DNA of 64,000 bases, taken from assembly GCF_029338255.1 (NCBI RefSeq), contig NZ_CP119787.1, positions 2,480,001-2,544,000 on the forward strand, read 5' to 3'. Below are positions 1-7,611 of this stretch, piece by piece. The DNA is from Haloarcula halobia (GTDB lineage: Archaea > Halobacteriota > Halobacteria > Halobacteriales > Haloarculaceae). The translations under genes were made by a program, and so were the position numbers. Each line of letters starts with the position of its first letter. Position 1 is the first letter of the stretch. The notes below the pieces were generated by a model, which was not told the origin of the DNA, made no database searches, and was given only the letters and a program-made list of their open reading frames with translations.

Positions 1-24
1 GCCAGCCACGTGTAAGTCGACACG

Positions 25-32
25 CCTTTAGG
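25..32 (+). promoter_or_regulatory. TATA box of the 66-aa gene at 55
   Basis: The motif CCTTTAGG lies 23-30 nt before the ATG at 55. This is the usual haloarchaeal spacing for a TATA box driving a leaderless transcript. Nothing else is visible in bases 1-54. Confidence 0.45.
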
Positions 33-54
33 CGGCCAACCGTCAGGTTCGATC

Positions 55-255
55 ATGGCAGACGTCGAGCGCTTCCGCGACAGCACGCAGATCCGCCTGC
101 CAGCCGGTGCGCTCGACGGCATCCGCGAGGAACTGGAAGCGCGGTTCACCGTCACGGTCCGTCGGGAGGACGACCACGTCCGCATCATCGGGTCGCCGGT
201 CGAGATCAAGGCGGCCGGCGAGTTCCTCGCGATGAACGGCGTGACCTTCGCCTAA
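55..255 (+). CDS. small conserved haloarchaeal protein, VNG_1110C-like
   Basis: This 66-aa acidic protein has an N-terminal MADVERFRDSTQIRLPAG, then a short beta-alpha pattern and the stretch IIGSPVEIKAAGEFL, which looks like a small KH- or HMA-size fold. No catalytic residues are evident. It sits 93 nt upstream of rpl11 on the same strand, the place where Halobacterium carries VNG_1110C, a small conserved protein of unknown role. The start is the only ATG and follows a TATA-like motif at leaderless distance. A nucleic-acid-binding role is possible from the fold impression and the neighbourhood, but it is only inference. Confidence 0.8.
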   Translation: MADVERFRDSTQIRLPAGALDGIREELEARFTVTVRREDDHVRIIGSPVEIKAAGEFLAMNGVTFA

Positions 256-317
256 CGGCCGCAGGTCGGCCGGTCCGGCCGTGTGTCGCACTCACGGGGG
301 CGTCGGTGAAACGCAAT

Positions 318-325
318 CCTTTAAA
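318..325 (+). promoter_or_regulatory. TATA box for rpl11
   Basis: CCTTTAAA lies 24-31 nt before the chosen rpl11 ATG at 349, which indicates a leaderless or nearly leaderless mRNA. An earlier ATG at 338 is too close to this box and is out of frame with the gene. Confidence 0.6.
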
Positions 326-348
326 CCGCCGAACGGGATGGCTGAGAC

Positions 349-837
349 ATGGCTGGAACTATCGAAGTGCTCGTTCCCGGCGGCCAGGCCAACCCTGGCC
401 CGCCGCTCGGTCCCGAACTGGGCCCGACTCCCGTGGACGTGCAGGCAGTCGTCCAGGAGATCAACGACCAGACCGCAGCGTTCGACGGCACCGAAGTCCC
501 CGTCACCGTCGAGTACGACGACGACGGGTCGTTCTCCATCGAGGTGGGCGTCCCGCCGACGGCCGAGCTCATCAAGGACGAGGCCGGCTTCGAGACCGGC
601 AGCGGCGAACCCCAGGAGAACTTCGTCGCGGACCTCAGCGTCGACCAAGTCATCCAGATCGCAGAGCAGAAACACCCCGACCTGCTGGCCTACGACCTCA
701 AGAACGCCGCGAAGGAGGTCGTCGGCACCTGTGCCTCCCTGGGCGTGACCATCGAGGGCAACGACCCCCGGGAGTTCAAGGAGCGCATCGACGGCGGCGA
801 GTACGACGACGTCTTCGGCCAAGCGGCCAACGCGTAA
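349..837 (+). CDS. rpl11: large-subunit ribosomal protein uL11 (L11)
   Basis: This is a component of the GTPase-associated stalk base of the 50S subunit, where it binds 23S rRNA together with the P0/P1 stalk. At 162 aa it has the normal archaeal length. The N-terminal domain carries the hallmark segment GGQANPGPPLGPELG at residues 11-25, followed by the VQEIND region. The C-terminal half contains the rRNA-binding domain, ending near GVTIEGNDPREFKERIDGG. It is the first gene of the L11-L1-L10-L12 cluster. A 213-nt gap with its own promoter precedes L1, so L11 is probably a separate transcript, as described for Halobacterium. The identification is secure. Confidence 0.97.
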   Translation: MAGTIEVLVPGGQANPGPPLGPELGPTPVDVQAVVQEINDQTAAFDGTEVPVTVEYDDDGSFSIEVGVPPTAELIKDEAGFETGSGEPQENFVADLSVDQVIQIAEQKHPDLLAYDLKNAAKEVVGTCASLGVTIEGNDPREFKERIDGGEYDDVFGQAANA

Positions 838-952
838 CGCCGACCCGACTCTCGGAGTGCGATTTCCCTGTTCGCTCGCCCGAAAGCGGTGTGTCCGTCC
901 CCGTACCCGCGCCGGTATGTGACTGTCACACACCGTCTGCGCGGTGGTTCGA

Positions 953-962
953 CGCTTTTAAG
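953..962 (+). promoter_or_regulatory. TATA box for the L1-L10-L12 operon
   Basis: The sequence CGCTTTTAAG lies about 90 nt before the L1 start. It predicts a transcription start near 985 and an untranslated leader of roughly 65 nt. That agrees with the leadered tricistronic L1-L10-L12 message known from Halobacterium, and contrasts with the leaderless promoters elsewhere in this window. Confidence 0.6.
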
Positions 963-1014
963 TGTCGCATCGGCCTCCACACGGACGAGACAGGCAACCG
1001 CCTGTTTCACTGAC

Positions 1015-1046
1015 CCGTAGCAGCCGTTTGGCGCACTACGGAGGTG
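1015..1046 (+). promoter_or_regulatory. structured leader before L1, candidate L1 autoregulatory site
   Basis: CCGTAG (1015-1020) pairs with CTACGG (1036-1041). GCC (1023-1025) can pair with GGC (1030-1032), leaving a small asymmetric internal loop CA/GCA. The 3' arm runs directly into the Shine-Dalgarno sequence GGAGGTGA at 1040-1046, so folding or L1 binding would hide the ribosome binding site. A second hairpin, ACAGG/CCTGT, sits just upstream at 990-1005. In archaea, L1 is known to repress its own mRNA by binding a mimic of its 23S rRNA site. That this exact stem is the site is inference. Confidence 0.6.
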
Positions 1047-1050
1047 AACA

Positions 1051-1689
1051 ATGGCAGACCAGGAAATAGAGAATGCAGTCTCTCGCGCACTCGAGGACGC
1101 ACCTGAGCGGAACTTCCGCGAGACGGTCGACCTCGCAGTCAACCTGCGCGACTTAGATCTCAACGACCCGTCGAACCGCGTCGACGAGTCCGTCGTCCTC
1201 CCTGCCGGCACCGGTCAGGAGACCGCCATCGTGGTCTTCGCCGAGGGCGAGACAGCCCTCCGTGCCGAGGAGGTCGCAGACGACGTACTCAGCCAGGACG
1301 AACTCGAGGAGCTCGGGGGCGACGACGACGCCGCCAAGGACCTCGCAAACGAGACCGACTTCTTCATCGCCGAGACGGACATGATGCAGGACATCGGTCG
1401 CTACCTCGGGACCGTCCTCGGTCCGCGCGGCAAGATGCCGGAACCGCTCGACCCCGACGACGACGTCGTCGAGGTCATCAACCGAATGAAAAACACCGTG
1501 CAGCTGCGCAGCGGTGAACGTCGAACCTTCCACACCCGCGTGGGTGCCGAGGACATGTCCGCCGAGGACATCGCCGACAACATCGACGTCATCCTCCGCC
1601 GCCTGCACGCCGACCTAGAGAAGGGGCCGCTCAACATCGACACCGTCTACATCAAGACGACGATGGGGCCCGCCGTGGAGGTGGCCTGA
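1051..1689 (+). CDS. rpl1: large-subunit ribosomal protein uL1 (L1)
   Basis: L1 builds the mobile L1 stalk at the ribosomal E site and acts as a translational repressor of its own operon in archaea. The 212-aa length is typical. Signature segments are the N-terminal [17 protein letters not shown] (residues 21-37), the mid-domain [16 protein letters not shown] from residue 123, and the C-terminal [14 protein letters not shown]. The ATG is preceded by a strong Shine-Dalgarno sequence, unlike most genes here. The gene is followed after 1 nt by rpl10, so L1, L10 and L12 are co-transcribed. Confidence 0.97.
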   Translation: MADQEIENAVSRALEDAPERNFRETVDLAVNLRDLDLNDPSNRVDESVVLPAGTGQETAIVVFAEGETALRAEEVADDVLSQDELEELGGDDDAAKDLANETDFFIAETDMMQDIGRYLGTVLGPRGKMPEPLDPDDDVVEVINRMKNTVQLRSGERRTFHTRVGAEDMSAEDIADNIDVILRRLHADLEKGPLNIDTVYIKTTMGPAVEVA

Positions 1690-1690
1690 C

Positions 1691-2740
1691 ATGAGCGCCG
1701 AAGGCGAACGCAAGACAGAGACCATCCCGCAGTGGAAACAGGAGGAGGTCGACGCCCTCGTCGAGACCATCGAGTCCTACGAGAGCGTCGGCGTCGTCAA
1801 CATCGCGGGCATCCCGTCCCGCCAGCTCCAGGACATGCGCCGCGACCTGCACGGCACCGCGGAACTCCGCGTCTCGCGGAACACGCTGCTCCGGCGGGCC
1901 CTCGAGGAAGTCGACGACGGCGCGGAGGACCTCACGCAGTTCGTCGAGGGCCAGGTCGGCCTCATCGGAACGGACAGCAACCCGTTCTCGCTGTTCCAGG
2001 AGCTCGAGGCCTCGAAGACGCCGGCTCCCATCAGCGCCGGCGAGATCGCCCCGAACGACATCGTGATTCCCGAGGGCGACACCGGCGTCGACCCCGGACC
2101 GTTCGTCGGGGAGCTCCAGAGCGTCGGGGCGGACGCGCGCATCCAGGACGGCTCAATCCAGGTCCTCTCGGACTCGACCGTGCTCGACGCGGGCGAGGCG
2201 GTCTCCCAGGGGCTCTCGAACGTCCTCAGCGAGCTCGGCATCGAACCGAAGGAGGTCGGGCTCGACCTCCGCGGCGTCTTCGCGGACGGCGTGCTGTTCG
2301 AACCCGAGGAACTCGAGCTGGACGTCGACGAATACGCGGCCGACATCTCGGCCGCGGCCAGCCGGGCCTTCAACCTCTCGGTCAACGCCGAGTACCCGAC
2401 GGCCCAGACGGTCCCGACGATGCTCCAGACGGCAAGCGGCGAGGCAAAGAGCCTCGCACTCCAGGCCGCCATCGAGGACCCCGAGGTCGTCCCCGACCTC
2501 GTGAGCAAGGCCGACGCGCAGCTGCGCGCGCTCGCGGCCCAGATCGAGGACACGGAGGCGCTGCCCGACGAGCTCCAGGACGTGGAGGTCGCCGCGGCAC
2601 CTGCGGAATCGGCTGACGAAGACGACGAGGACACCGCAGACGAGGACGCCGGCGACGACGTCGAGGCCGAGGCCGAGGAGGCCGAGGACGACGATGACGA
2701 CGATGACGACGCTGGCGACGCGCTCGGAGCGATGTTCTAA
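1691..2740 (+). CDS. rpl10: large-subunit ribosomal protein uL10 (acidic P0 homologue)
   Basis: L10/P0 anchors several L12 dimers and holds the stalk on 23S rRNA. The 349-aa product has the archaeal P0 layout: an rRNA-binding N-terminal domain ([16 protein letters not shown] near the start, [12 protein letters not shown] near residue 62), an inserted domain, long helices that bind L12 dimers ([13 protein letters not shown] region), and a highly acidic tail with an unbroken run of aspartates. The extreme C-terminus, DALGAMF, resembles the factor-binding tail shared with L12. It starts 1 nt after rpl1 and ends 26 nt before rpl12. Confidence 0.97.
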   Translation: MSAEGERKTETIPQWKQEEVDALVETIESYESVGVVNIAGIPSRQLQDMRRDLHGTAELRVSRNTLLRRALEEVDDGAEDLTQFVEGQVGLIGTDSNPFSLFQELEASKTPAPISAGEIAPNDIVIPEGDTGVDPGPFVGELQSVGADARIQDGSIQVLSDSTVLDAGEAVSQGLSNVLSELGIEPKEVGLDLRGVFADGVLFEPEELELDVDEYAADISAAASRAFNLSVNAEYPTAQTVPTMLQTASGEAKSLALQAAIEDPEVVPDLVSKADAQLRALAAQIEDTEALPDELQDVEVAAAPAESADEDDEDTADEDAGDDVEAEAEEAEDDDDDDDDAGDALGAMF

Positions 2741-2766
2741 CCACCCACACACCACATCACAGAACA

Positions 2767-3108
2767 ATGGAATACGTTTACGCTGCACTCATCCTGAACG
2801 AATCGGGCGAAGAGATCAACGAAGACAACCTCACCGGCGTGCTCGAGGCCGCCGGCGTCGACGTCGAGGAGTCCCGCGTCAAGGCGCTCGTCGCCGCGCT
2901 GGAGGACGTCGACATCGACGAGGCCGTCGAGCAGGCCGCCGCTGCACCTGTCGCCGCGAGCGGTGGGGCCGCGGAGGCCGACGAGGAGAGCGCCGACGAG
3001 GCCGACGACGAGGCCGACGACGAGGCCGACGAGGAAGAGGCCGACGACGAAGACGACGACGAAGACGACGACGCAGGCGGCGAGGGCCTCGGCGAGCTCT
3101 TCGGCTAA
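2767..3108 (+). CDS. rpl12: ribosomal stalk protein P1 (archaeal L12)
   Basis: This is the acidic stalk protein that recruits translation GTPases. The 113-aa length is normal. The N-terminal dimerisation domain starts [21 protein letters not shown], followed by an alanine-rich hinge and a long Glu/Asp/Ala linker. The protein ends in GLGELFG, the conserved tip that contacts elongation factors. It is the last gene of the operon; an oligo-T run follows 22 nt after the stop. Confidence 0.97.
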   Translation: MEYVYAALILNESGEEINEDNLTGVLEAAGVDVEESRVKALVAALEDVDIDEAVEQAAAAPVAASGGAAEADEESADEADDEADDEADEEEADDEDDDEDDDAGGEGLGELFG

Positions 3109-3130
3109 TCAGCCGACGGCAACCAGCGAA

Positions 3131-3138
3131 CTTTTCTT
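3131..3138 (+). terminator. possible oligo-T terminator after rpl12
   Basis: CTTTTCTT begins 23 nt after the rpl12 stop codon. Haloarchaeal terminators are often simple T-rich runs without a strong hairpin. The next gene begins about 140 nt further on. Confidence 0.35.
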
Positions 3139-3280
3139 CGGTGCCGACCCGCACAGCGACGCGTCCCGCGAGCGCCCGGGCGAGTGCTGCCCTCGCGAAG
3201 CCACCGGACCAGCGCGCGGGGATACGGACGCCACCGACCGGTGCTGAGGTTCAAGTACCGGGACGGGACCAGGGGCATCT

Positions 3281-4507
3281 ATGCTCCCGGTCAGACTCTC
3301 GGGCGACCCCGTCGCGACGGCGACGCTGCTGGCGGCGGTGGCCGGGGGCGTCTGCCTCGGCACGGTCAGCGGCCTCGTCCCGGGCCTCCACGCGAACACG
3401 TTCGCGCTCCTGCTCGCCGCTACCGCCGGCACCGTCCCGGGTCCGCGCCGCTACGTCGGGGCGGCGATGCTCTCGGCCGGCGTCGTCCACACGTTCCTCG
3501 ATGTCGTCCCCGCCCTGGCGCTTGGCGTCCCGGACCCCGCGATGGCCGCCGGCGCGCTGCCGGGTCACCGGCTCGTCGTCGAGGGCCGGGGCCGGGAAGC
3601 GCTACGGCTCTCGGCCGTGGGGAGCGCCGGCGCCGTCGTGCTGGCGGCGCCGCTCGCGCTGCCGGTCACGGCCGGGATGGTCGAACTCTACCCGCTGGTC
3701 GAGGCCCATCGCTCGCTGGTCCTCGGCGGCGTGGCGGCGCTGCTCGTCGCCACCGAGCGCGACGCCAGAGCGATGGTCGGGGCCTGCTGTTCGCTCGCGG
3801 CCAGCGGGGGCCTGGGACTACTCGTCCTCGACGCCGAGGTGACGTCGCTCCTGCCCGTCGCGGACGTCCTCGTGGCGCTGTTCGCGGGACTGTTCGGCGC
3901 GCCGGTGTTGCTCGCGGCCATCGACGGCGAGGGCGCCCCCGCACAGGCCGACGCGACGGTGACGACGCCGCGGCGGAGAGTCGCCGGCCTCGTCGTCGTC
4001 GGGACGCTGTGTGGCGCGGTCGTCGGCTACCTGCCGGGCGTCTCAAGTGCCGTGGCGGCGACCCTGGCGCTCGGGCTGACCGCGGACGGCGGCCCGCGTG
4101 CGTTCGTGGTCACGACCAGCGGCGTGAACACGGCGACGGCGGTGTTCGCGCTGTTTGCGCTCGTCGCGCTCGGCGAACCGCGCACCGGCGTCCTCGTCGC
4201 CATGGAACGGGCCGGCGTCCCGCTCGCGCTCCCCCCGCTGCTGACCGCGGTGGCACTCGCCGCCGTCGCCGGCGCGGTACTGGTACCGGTGCTCGGCGAC
4301 CGGTACCTCCGGACCGTCGGCCGACTGAACCCGACGCGCCTCTCGCTGGCGGTCCTCGCGGCCCTGGGCGTCCTCTCGTGGGTCTTTGCCGGCGCCGTCG
4401 GCGTCGGTGCGTTCGGCGCGGCGACGCTCGTCGGGCACGTCCCGCCGCACTTCCGGACGCGCCGAGCGACGCTGATGGGGGTGTTGCTCGTCCCGCTGAC
4501 CCTATAG
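3281..4507 (+). CDS. TctA-like (DUF112) polytopic membrane permease
   Basis: The 408-aa protein is highly hydrophobic with about ten predicted membrane spans. It opens with LSGDPVATATLLAAVAGG and the glycine-proline motif GTVSGLVPGLHANT, then has a second copy-like motif GYLPGVSSAVAATLALG near residue 250. The repeated GxxPG pattern in two halves is characteristic of TctA, the large membrane subunit of tripartite tricarboxylate transporters; archaeal members are shorter than bacterial ones. No TctB or TctC partner is adjacent, so the substrate is unknown. It overlaps corA by 6 nt, convergently. Confidence 0.75.
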   Translation: MLPVRLSGDPVATATLLAAVAGGVCLGTVSGLVPGLHANTFALLLAATAGTVPGPRRYVGAAMLSAGVVHTFLDVVPALALGVPDPAMAAGALPGHRLVVEGRGREALRLSAVGSAGAVVLAAPLALPVTAGMVELYPLVEAHRSLVLGGVAALLVATERDARAMVGACCSLAASGGLGLLVLDAEVTSLLPVADVLVALFAGLFGAPVLLAAIDGEGAPAQADATVTTPRRRVAGLVVVGTLCGAVVGYLPGVSSAVAATLALGLTADGGPRAFVVTTSGVNTATAVFALFALVALGEPRTGVLVAMERAGVPLALPPLLTAVALAAVAGAVLVPVLGDRYLRTVGRLNPTRLSLAVLAALGVLSWVFAGAVGVGAFGAATLVGHVPPHFRTRRATLMGVLLVPLTL

Positions 4508-5479
4508 GTAGCCCCGCCGGCGGAAGTGAGCGAGCATGACGGCCACGATGAGCGCCATCCCCAGCATCGTCGCCGGGTAGCCGAAGGTCCACGTGAGCTC
4601 GGGCATGTTGTAGGGGCTGTCCGCGAAGTTCATCCCGTAGACGCCAGCGACGAACGTCAGCGGGATGAATATCGTCGCGACGACGGTCAGCACCTTCATC
4701 ACCTCGTTGGTCGACTGCGAGAGGGTGTTCAGGTAGATGTCGCGGGCGCCCGCCACCAGGTCGCGGTAGGTCTCGGTCAGGTCGACGACCTGGACCAGGT
4801 GGTCGTAGACGTCCCGGAAGTACTTCTCGGTCTCGGGGGCGACCTGGGCGGGATCGCCGCGGGCGAGGACACCTACGGCCTCGCGGGCCGGCCAGGCCTG
4901 CTTGCGAAACGAGAGCAGGTCCCGTCGGACGTCGTTTATCTTCTCGAGGGTCTCCCGGTCCGTCGAGACGGTGACCTCCTCCTCGATCTCCTCGATGTCG
5001 GTCTCGATCTCGTCCAGGAGGTCGAAGTAGCCGTCGACGATGACGTCCAGCACCCGGTAGGCGGTGAAGTCGGCGCCGCGGTGGAGCAGGCGCTCGTCCC
5101 CGCGCGAGACGGCGTCGAGGACGCGCTGGACCGGTCGCGCCGCGCCCGGCGAGACGGTGACCACCCAGTCGTCGCCGACGAAGATACCGACCGGCGTCGT
5201 CTGGACCTCCTTCTCGAAGGTCGTCTCGCCCGGCGAGAGCGCCGCGACTTTCAGCAGGACGAACGTGTAGTCGCTGAACTCCTCGGTCTTGGCCCGAGCG
5301 TGGTTCCGGACGTCGTCGATGGGCAGCGGGTGGAGGTCGAACGCGTCCCGAATCGCGTCGACTTCCGCCTCGGTGACCGACGTGGCGTGCACCCAGGTCG
5401 TCCCCGGGGCGCGACGGGCCGCCGAGAGGTCGTCGTAGGCCACCGCCTCCTCGTCGGCGTAGACCACGGCCGAAATCAC
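4502..5479 (-). CDS. corA: CorA family magnesium/divalent cation transporter
   Basis: CorA forms pentameric Mg2+ channels in the cytoplasmic membrane. The 325-aa length fits. Residues 1-260 form the soluble alpha/beta and long-helix domain (DVRNHARAKTEEF, then DEIETDIEEIEEEV). The two C-terminal membrane spans are separated by the signature YGMNF, with G282-M283-N284 as the selectivity-filter triad. The C-terminal positive patch is AHFRRRGYL. Its ATG overlaps the stop of the small upstream gene (ATGA), so the two are translationally coupled. Mg2+ versus Co2+ or Zn2+ specificity cannot be read from sequence. Confidence 0.93.
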   Translation of the reverse strand: MISAVVYADEEAVAYDDLSAARRAPGTTWVHATSVTEAEVDAIRDAFDLHPLPIDDVRNHARAKTEEFSDYTFVLLKVAALSPGETTFEKEVQTTPVGIFVGDDWVVTVSPGAARPVQRVLDAVSRGDERLLHRGADFTAYRVLDVIVDGYFDLLDEIETDIEEIEEEVTVSTDRETLEKINDVRRDLLSFRKQAWPAREAVGVLARGDPAQVAPETEKYFRDVYDHLVQVVDLTETYRDLVAGARDIYLNTLSQSTNEVMKVLTVVATIFIPLTFVAGVYGMNFADSPYNMPELTWTFGYPATMLGMALIVAVMLAHFRRRGYL

Positions 5480-5643
5480 GGTTCGGTTCCCCCCTGGGCA
5501 CGGCCGACGGTCAGAAGCGTCAGCCCGAGCATCAGCGCCGTCAGCGAGAACGCCCGGCCCGAGTACGGCACGAGGACGCCGACGGCGTAGCCCCCGAGGC
5601 CGACGGCGGTGAGCAGCGCCCCGGCGATTGCTGCCGTGTGCAT
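5476..5643 (-). CDS. small two-span membrane protein upstream of corA
   Basis: This 55-aa protein starts MHTAAIAGALLTAVGLGGY, with one hydrophobic helix, then a short loop and a second helix SLTALMLGLTLLTVG before a polar tail ending GGTEP. The ATG at 5643 is chosen rather than an upstream extension because the extension is low-complexity S/T-rich and falls into the preceding intergenic region. A T-rich TATA-like element lies about 26 nt upstream. The stop overlaps the corA start, so it may act with CorA. The family is not recognised. Confidence 0.65.
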   Translation of the reverse strand: MHTAAIAGALLTAVGLGGYAVGVLVPYSGRAFSLTALMLGLTLLTVGRAQGGTEP

Positions 5644-5689
5644 ACCGGCCACTCGCCGGCCGGGCAGAAAACGGTACGCCCCGGTGGCG

Positions 5690-6325
5690 TCAGGAAGTGG
5701 GGTGCTGGATGGCGCCCAGGAGCGTGTCGACCCGGTCTCGCTCGTCGATGCGCTCGGGGTGGACGGCGATGGCGACGACCACGTCACCCTCGTGTTCGAA
5801 ACTGGAGACGTGCAGGCGGACGTCTATCTCCTGGCCCTGGACCTCGGAGGTGCCGGTGAACTCGCTGACCGTGCGGTCCTCACCGAGGATCTGGACGGTC
5901 CGGTTGCCCTGGCTCTCGACGTCGCTGATGCGCCCGGAGCGCTGGACGAGTCGCTCGACGAGGCGGCGGTTGGACTGGCTCGCGAGCGGGTTCAGCGACT
6001 GGCCGGCGACCGTCGCCCCCGGCGTCGAGAGGAGGACCAGGCGGGCGAACTCGACTTCGCCCAGCGGTCCAAGGTCGACCGAGCGGTTGTACTCGGCGAC
6101 GTGGTTCGTGATGCGGACGGTCCGCTGTTGTCCGACGACGGAGACGTTCCGGGTCACGGTCTGGGCCTCGGCGCGGGCCTCGTCGTAGCCGGTCGTCTCG
6201 AGGGCGGCGGCGTCGACCGCCGCGGGTTCGGCCTCGAAGGCGACGGTCTCGCCGGTGATCAGGCCGACGCATCCGGAGGAGACGACGAGGAGAGCGACGA
6301 GCGCGGTGAGGAGTCCGGTTCGCAT
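5690..6325 (-). CDS. secreted lipoprotein, DUF6517-like
   Basis: The 211-aa protein begins with a hydrophobic signal ending in the lipobox VSSGC (Cys19), so it should be lipid-anchored outside the cell; there is no twin arginine. The body has the patterns FEAEPAAVDAAALETTGYDEA and NHVAEYNRSVDLGPLG, which I associate from memory with the haloarchaeal DUF6517 lipoprotein family. The second half holds a beta-rich segment (VRLHVSSFEHEGDVVVAIAVHP). Two N-glycosylation sequons (NRS, NRT) are present. Function unknown. Confidence 0.75.
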   Translation of the reverse strand: MRTGLLTALVALLVVSSGCVGLITGETVAFEAEPAAVDAAALETTGYDEARAEAQTVTRNVSVVGQQRTVRITNHVAEYNRSVDLGPLGEVEFARLVLLSTPGATVAGQSLNPLASQSNRRLVERLVQRSGRISDVESQGNRTVQILGEDRTVSEFTGTSEVQGQEIDVRLHVSSFEHEGDVVVAIAVHPERIDERDRVDTLLGAIQHPTS

Positions 6326-6350
6326 GGTGTCCCAACAGATGCCCCGTGGT

Positions 6351-6359
6351 GTAAAAAAA
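6351..6359 (-). promoter_or_regulatory. T-rich TATA element for the lipoprotein gene at 6325
   Basis: On the minus strand TTTTTTTAC lies 26-34 nt before the ATG at 6325, the distance expected for a leaderless haloarchaeal promoter. Confidence 0.5.
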
Positions 6360-6484
6360 CAACACGTGTCGGACCGTCGGCCCGGCTCGGGCAGAACCAG
6401 TCAGCGAGGGGGCCCGTCCCAGAGCGGTTGCTGCGCTCGATTGCGGGTGTCGGCGACAGTCACTCGGCTACGGGCCCACCCGGG

Positions 6485-6586
6485 TCAGATGGTCACACCG
6501 GTCGAGGACAGCGAGGCCACGACGAGCAGCAGTCCGAGTGCCAGAAGGATGCGGACCGGCCGCGAGTTTGCGTGGAACAGGTTCAT
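6485..6586 (-). CDS. possible 33-aa single-span membrane peptide
   Basis: A short reading frame from ATG at 6586 to TGA at 6485 encodes a basic start (MNLFHANSRPVR), one strongly hydrophobic helix (ILLALGLLLVVASL) and a short tail SSTGVTI. This N-in basic, membrane, short-tail design is typical of real haloarchaeal micro-proteins. Upstream on the minus strand is an AT-richer TGTATACC element, though at about 50 nt it is further away than normal. No homologue is recognised and it could be a chance frame. Confidence 0.4.
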   Translation of the reverse strand: MNLFHANSRPVRILLALGLLLVVASLSSTGVTI

Positions 6587-6941
6587 CGTACGTTCCACTG
6601 ACGTGCAGGTACGGTATTGGTATACACTACCTGTCACGACCCGGGCCACGGGAGGGCGGGTGTCGGCGCGGCGGAAGTCGTTGCTTACAGCCAGAGGGCG
6701 GTGTCATCGTGCGCGCCCGGTACCTAGACACCGAGCGCCGTGAGCTCGTCGTGTCACTCGTCACCCGCCACGGCTTCCCAGCCCCGCATCCCGTCTTCGA
6801 ACCTGGGTGTAACCGGCTCGCCACTGACGGGACCAGCACGTTCCGATGACAGAATCGAGAGGGCGCCCGGACCCCACTTGAATCGGAGTCACAGGCGTTA
6901 CGGGGCCGCGTACGTCGGTGAAGATATCGACCGGAAAGCTA
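6587..6941. other. intergenic region without a recognisable gene
   Basis: These 355 bases have no frame with haloarchaeal acidic composition in either strand. The small frames present are Arg/Ser/Pro-rich shadows. A fragment around 6795-6805 (CTTCGAACCTGGG) resembles part of a tRNA T-arm, but no acceptor or anticodon stem can be built around it. Confidence 0.5.
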
Positions 6942-7445
6942 TCAGAACAGGCTCGCCAGCACGTTGATCACGGCCCATTTCAGTGAGTTGATGACCCCGA
7001 TGCCGTCGATTCGGATGTCACCGTCCATGAGAGCGTTCTGGAACGCGGTCGTGGGGGTGTTCGATTCGAGGATCCTGTCGATGGTCGCCCGGTCGGTCGT
7101 CATCTTCAGCGTCGCGTCGTCACGAGTTCCCTGTTCGAGTTCCTGAATCTGGAGTTGCGCGTTCATTCGGAACGACGCAGTGCCTTGCGTGCCATCTGCA
7201 TCGGTGACGATTAGATTCACGCGCTCGTTTTTCAGCTGGTCGGCGGCGATGCCGAGGTCACTCGCGTCGACGTTCTCGTTGTACGTCGAGACGAATCCCT
7301 CGAAGCTCCCGAACATCTCGTCGGCCCACGCTGGCTGGTCAGATTGGGCGAGGGCTGGGGCGACTCCGAACGACGCGACCGAGACGACGACGACCGTCGC
7401 AATCAGTAGTCGGACGGATTGAGAGCTACTTGGTAAGCATTTCAT
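6942..7445 (-). CDS. secreted SCP2-like (sterol carrier protein fold) protein
   Basis: From the ATG at 7445 the protein has 167 aa. A Sec-type signal (RLLIATVVVVSVASFGV, cleavage near ALAQS) precedes WADEMFGSFEGFVSTYNENV. The C-terminal part has the succession DDATLKMTTDRATIDRIL, then AFQNALMDGDIRIDGIG, matching the SCP2 pattern of a beta strand, an acidic residue at a helix start, and a final GxIxIxG turn. An extracellular lipid- or hydrophobe-binding role is inference from fold only. The longer upstream start is rejected because it would include the TATA box. Confidence 0.65.
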   Translation of the reverse strand: MKCLPSSSQSVRLLIATVVVVSVASFGVAPALAQSDQPAWADEMFGSFEGFVSTYNENVDASDLGIAADQLKNERVNLIVTDADGTQGTASFRMNAQLQIQELEQGTRDDATLKMTTDRATIDRILESNTPTTAFQNALMDGDIRIDGIGVINSLKWAVINVLASLF

Positions 7446-7470
7446 AACGACAGTAGGTACGCCGATCGAG

Positions 7471-7478
7471 TATATATA
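7471..7478 (-). promoter_or_regulatory. TATA box of the SCP2-like gene
   Basis: A perfect TATATATA lies 26-33 nt before the ATG at 7445 on the minus strand. It is the strongest TATA element in the window and supports both the start choice and a leaderless transcript. Confidence 0.65.
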
Positions 7479-7611
7479 CTCGTGCTGACGGGTGATAGCA
7501 GTCGTCGGCTCCACATCGCAGCGAGCCGGCTCTGACAGTGTCGTGACGTCGCTGCAACGACCCCAGTACCACCAGACCCAACGGAGAGACGACCGGAGGG
7601 GTGCCGATACC

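Noticed and set aside
3184-4539. Plus-strand 451-codon ORF over the TctA-like permease
   Set aside because: Arg/Gly/Pro-rich frame-shifted shadow of the real hydrophobic protein in another frame.
6740-6840. tRNA-like sequence with CTTCGAACC
   Set aside because: The T loop is there but its stem does not pair and no anticodon or acceptor stem can be found.
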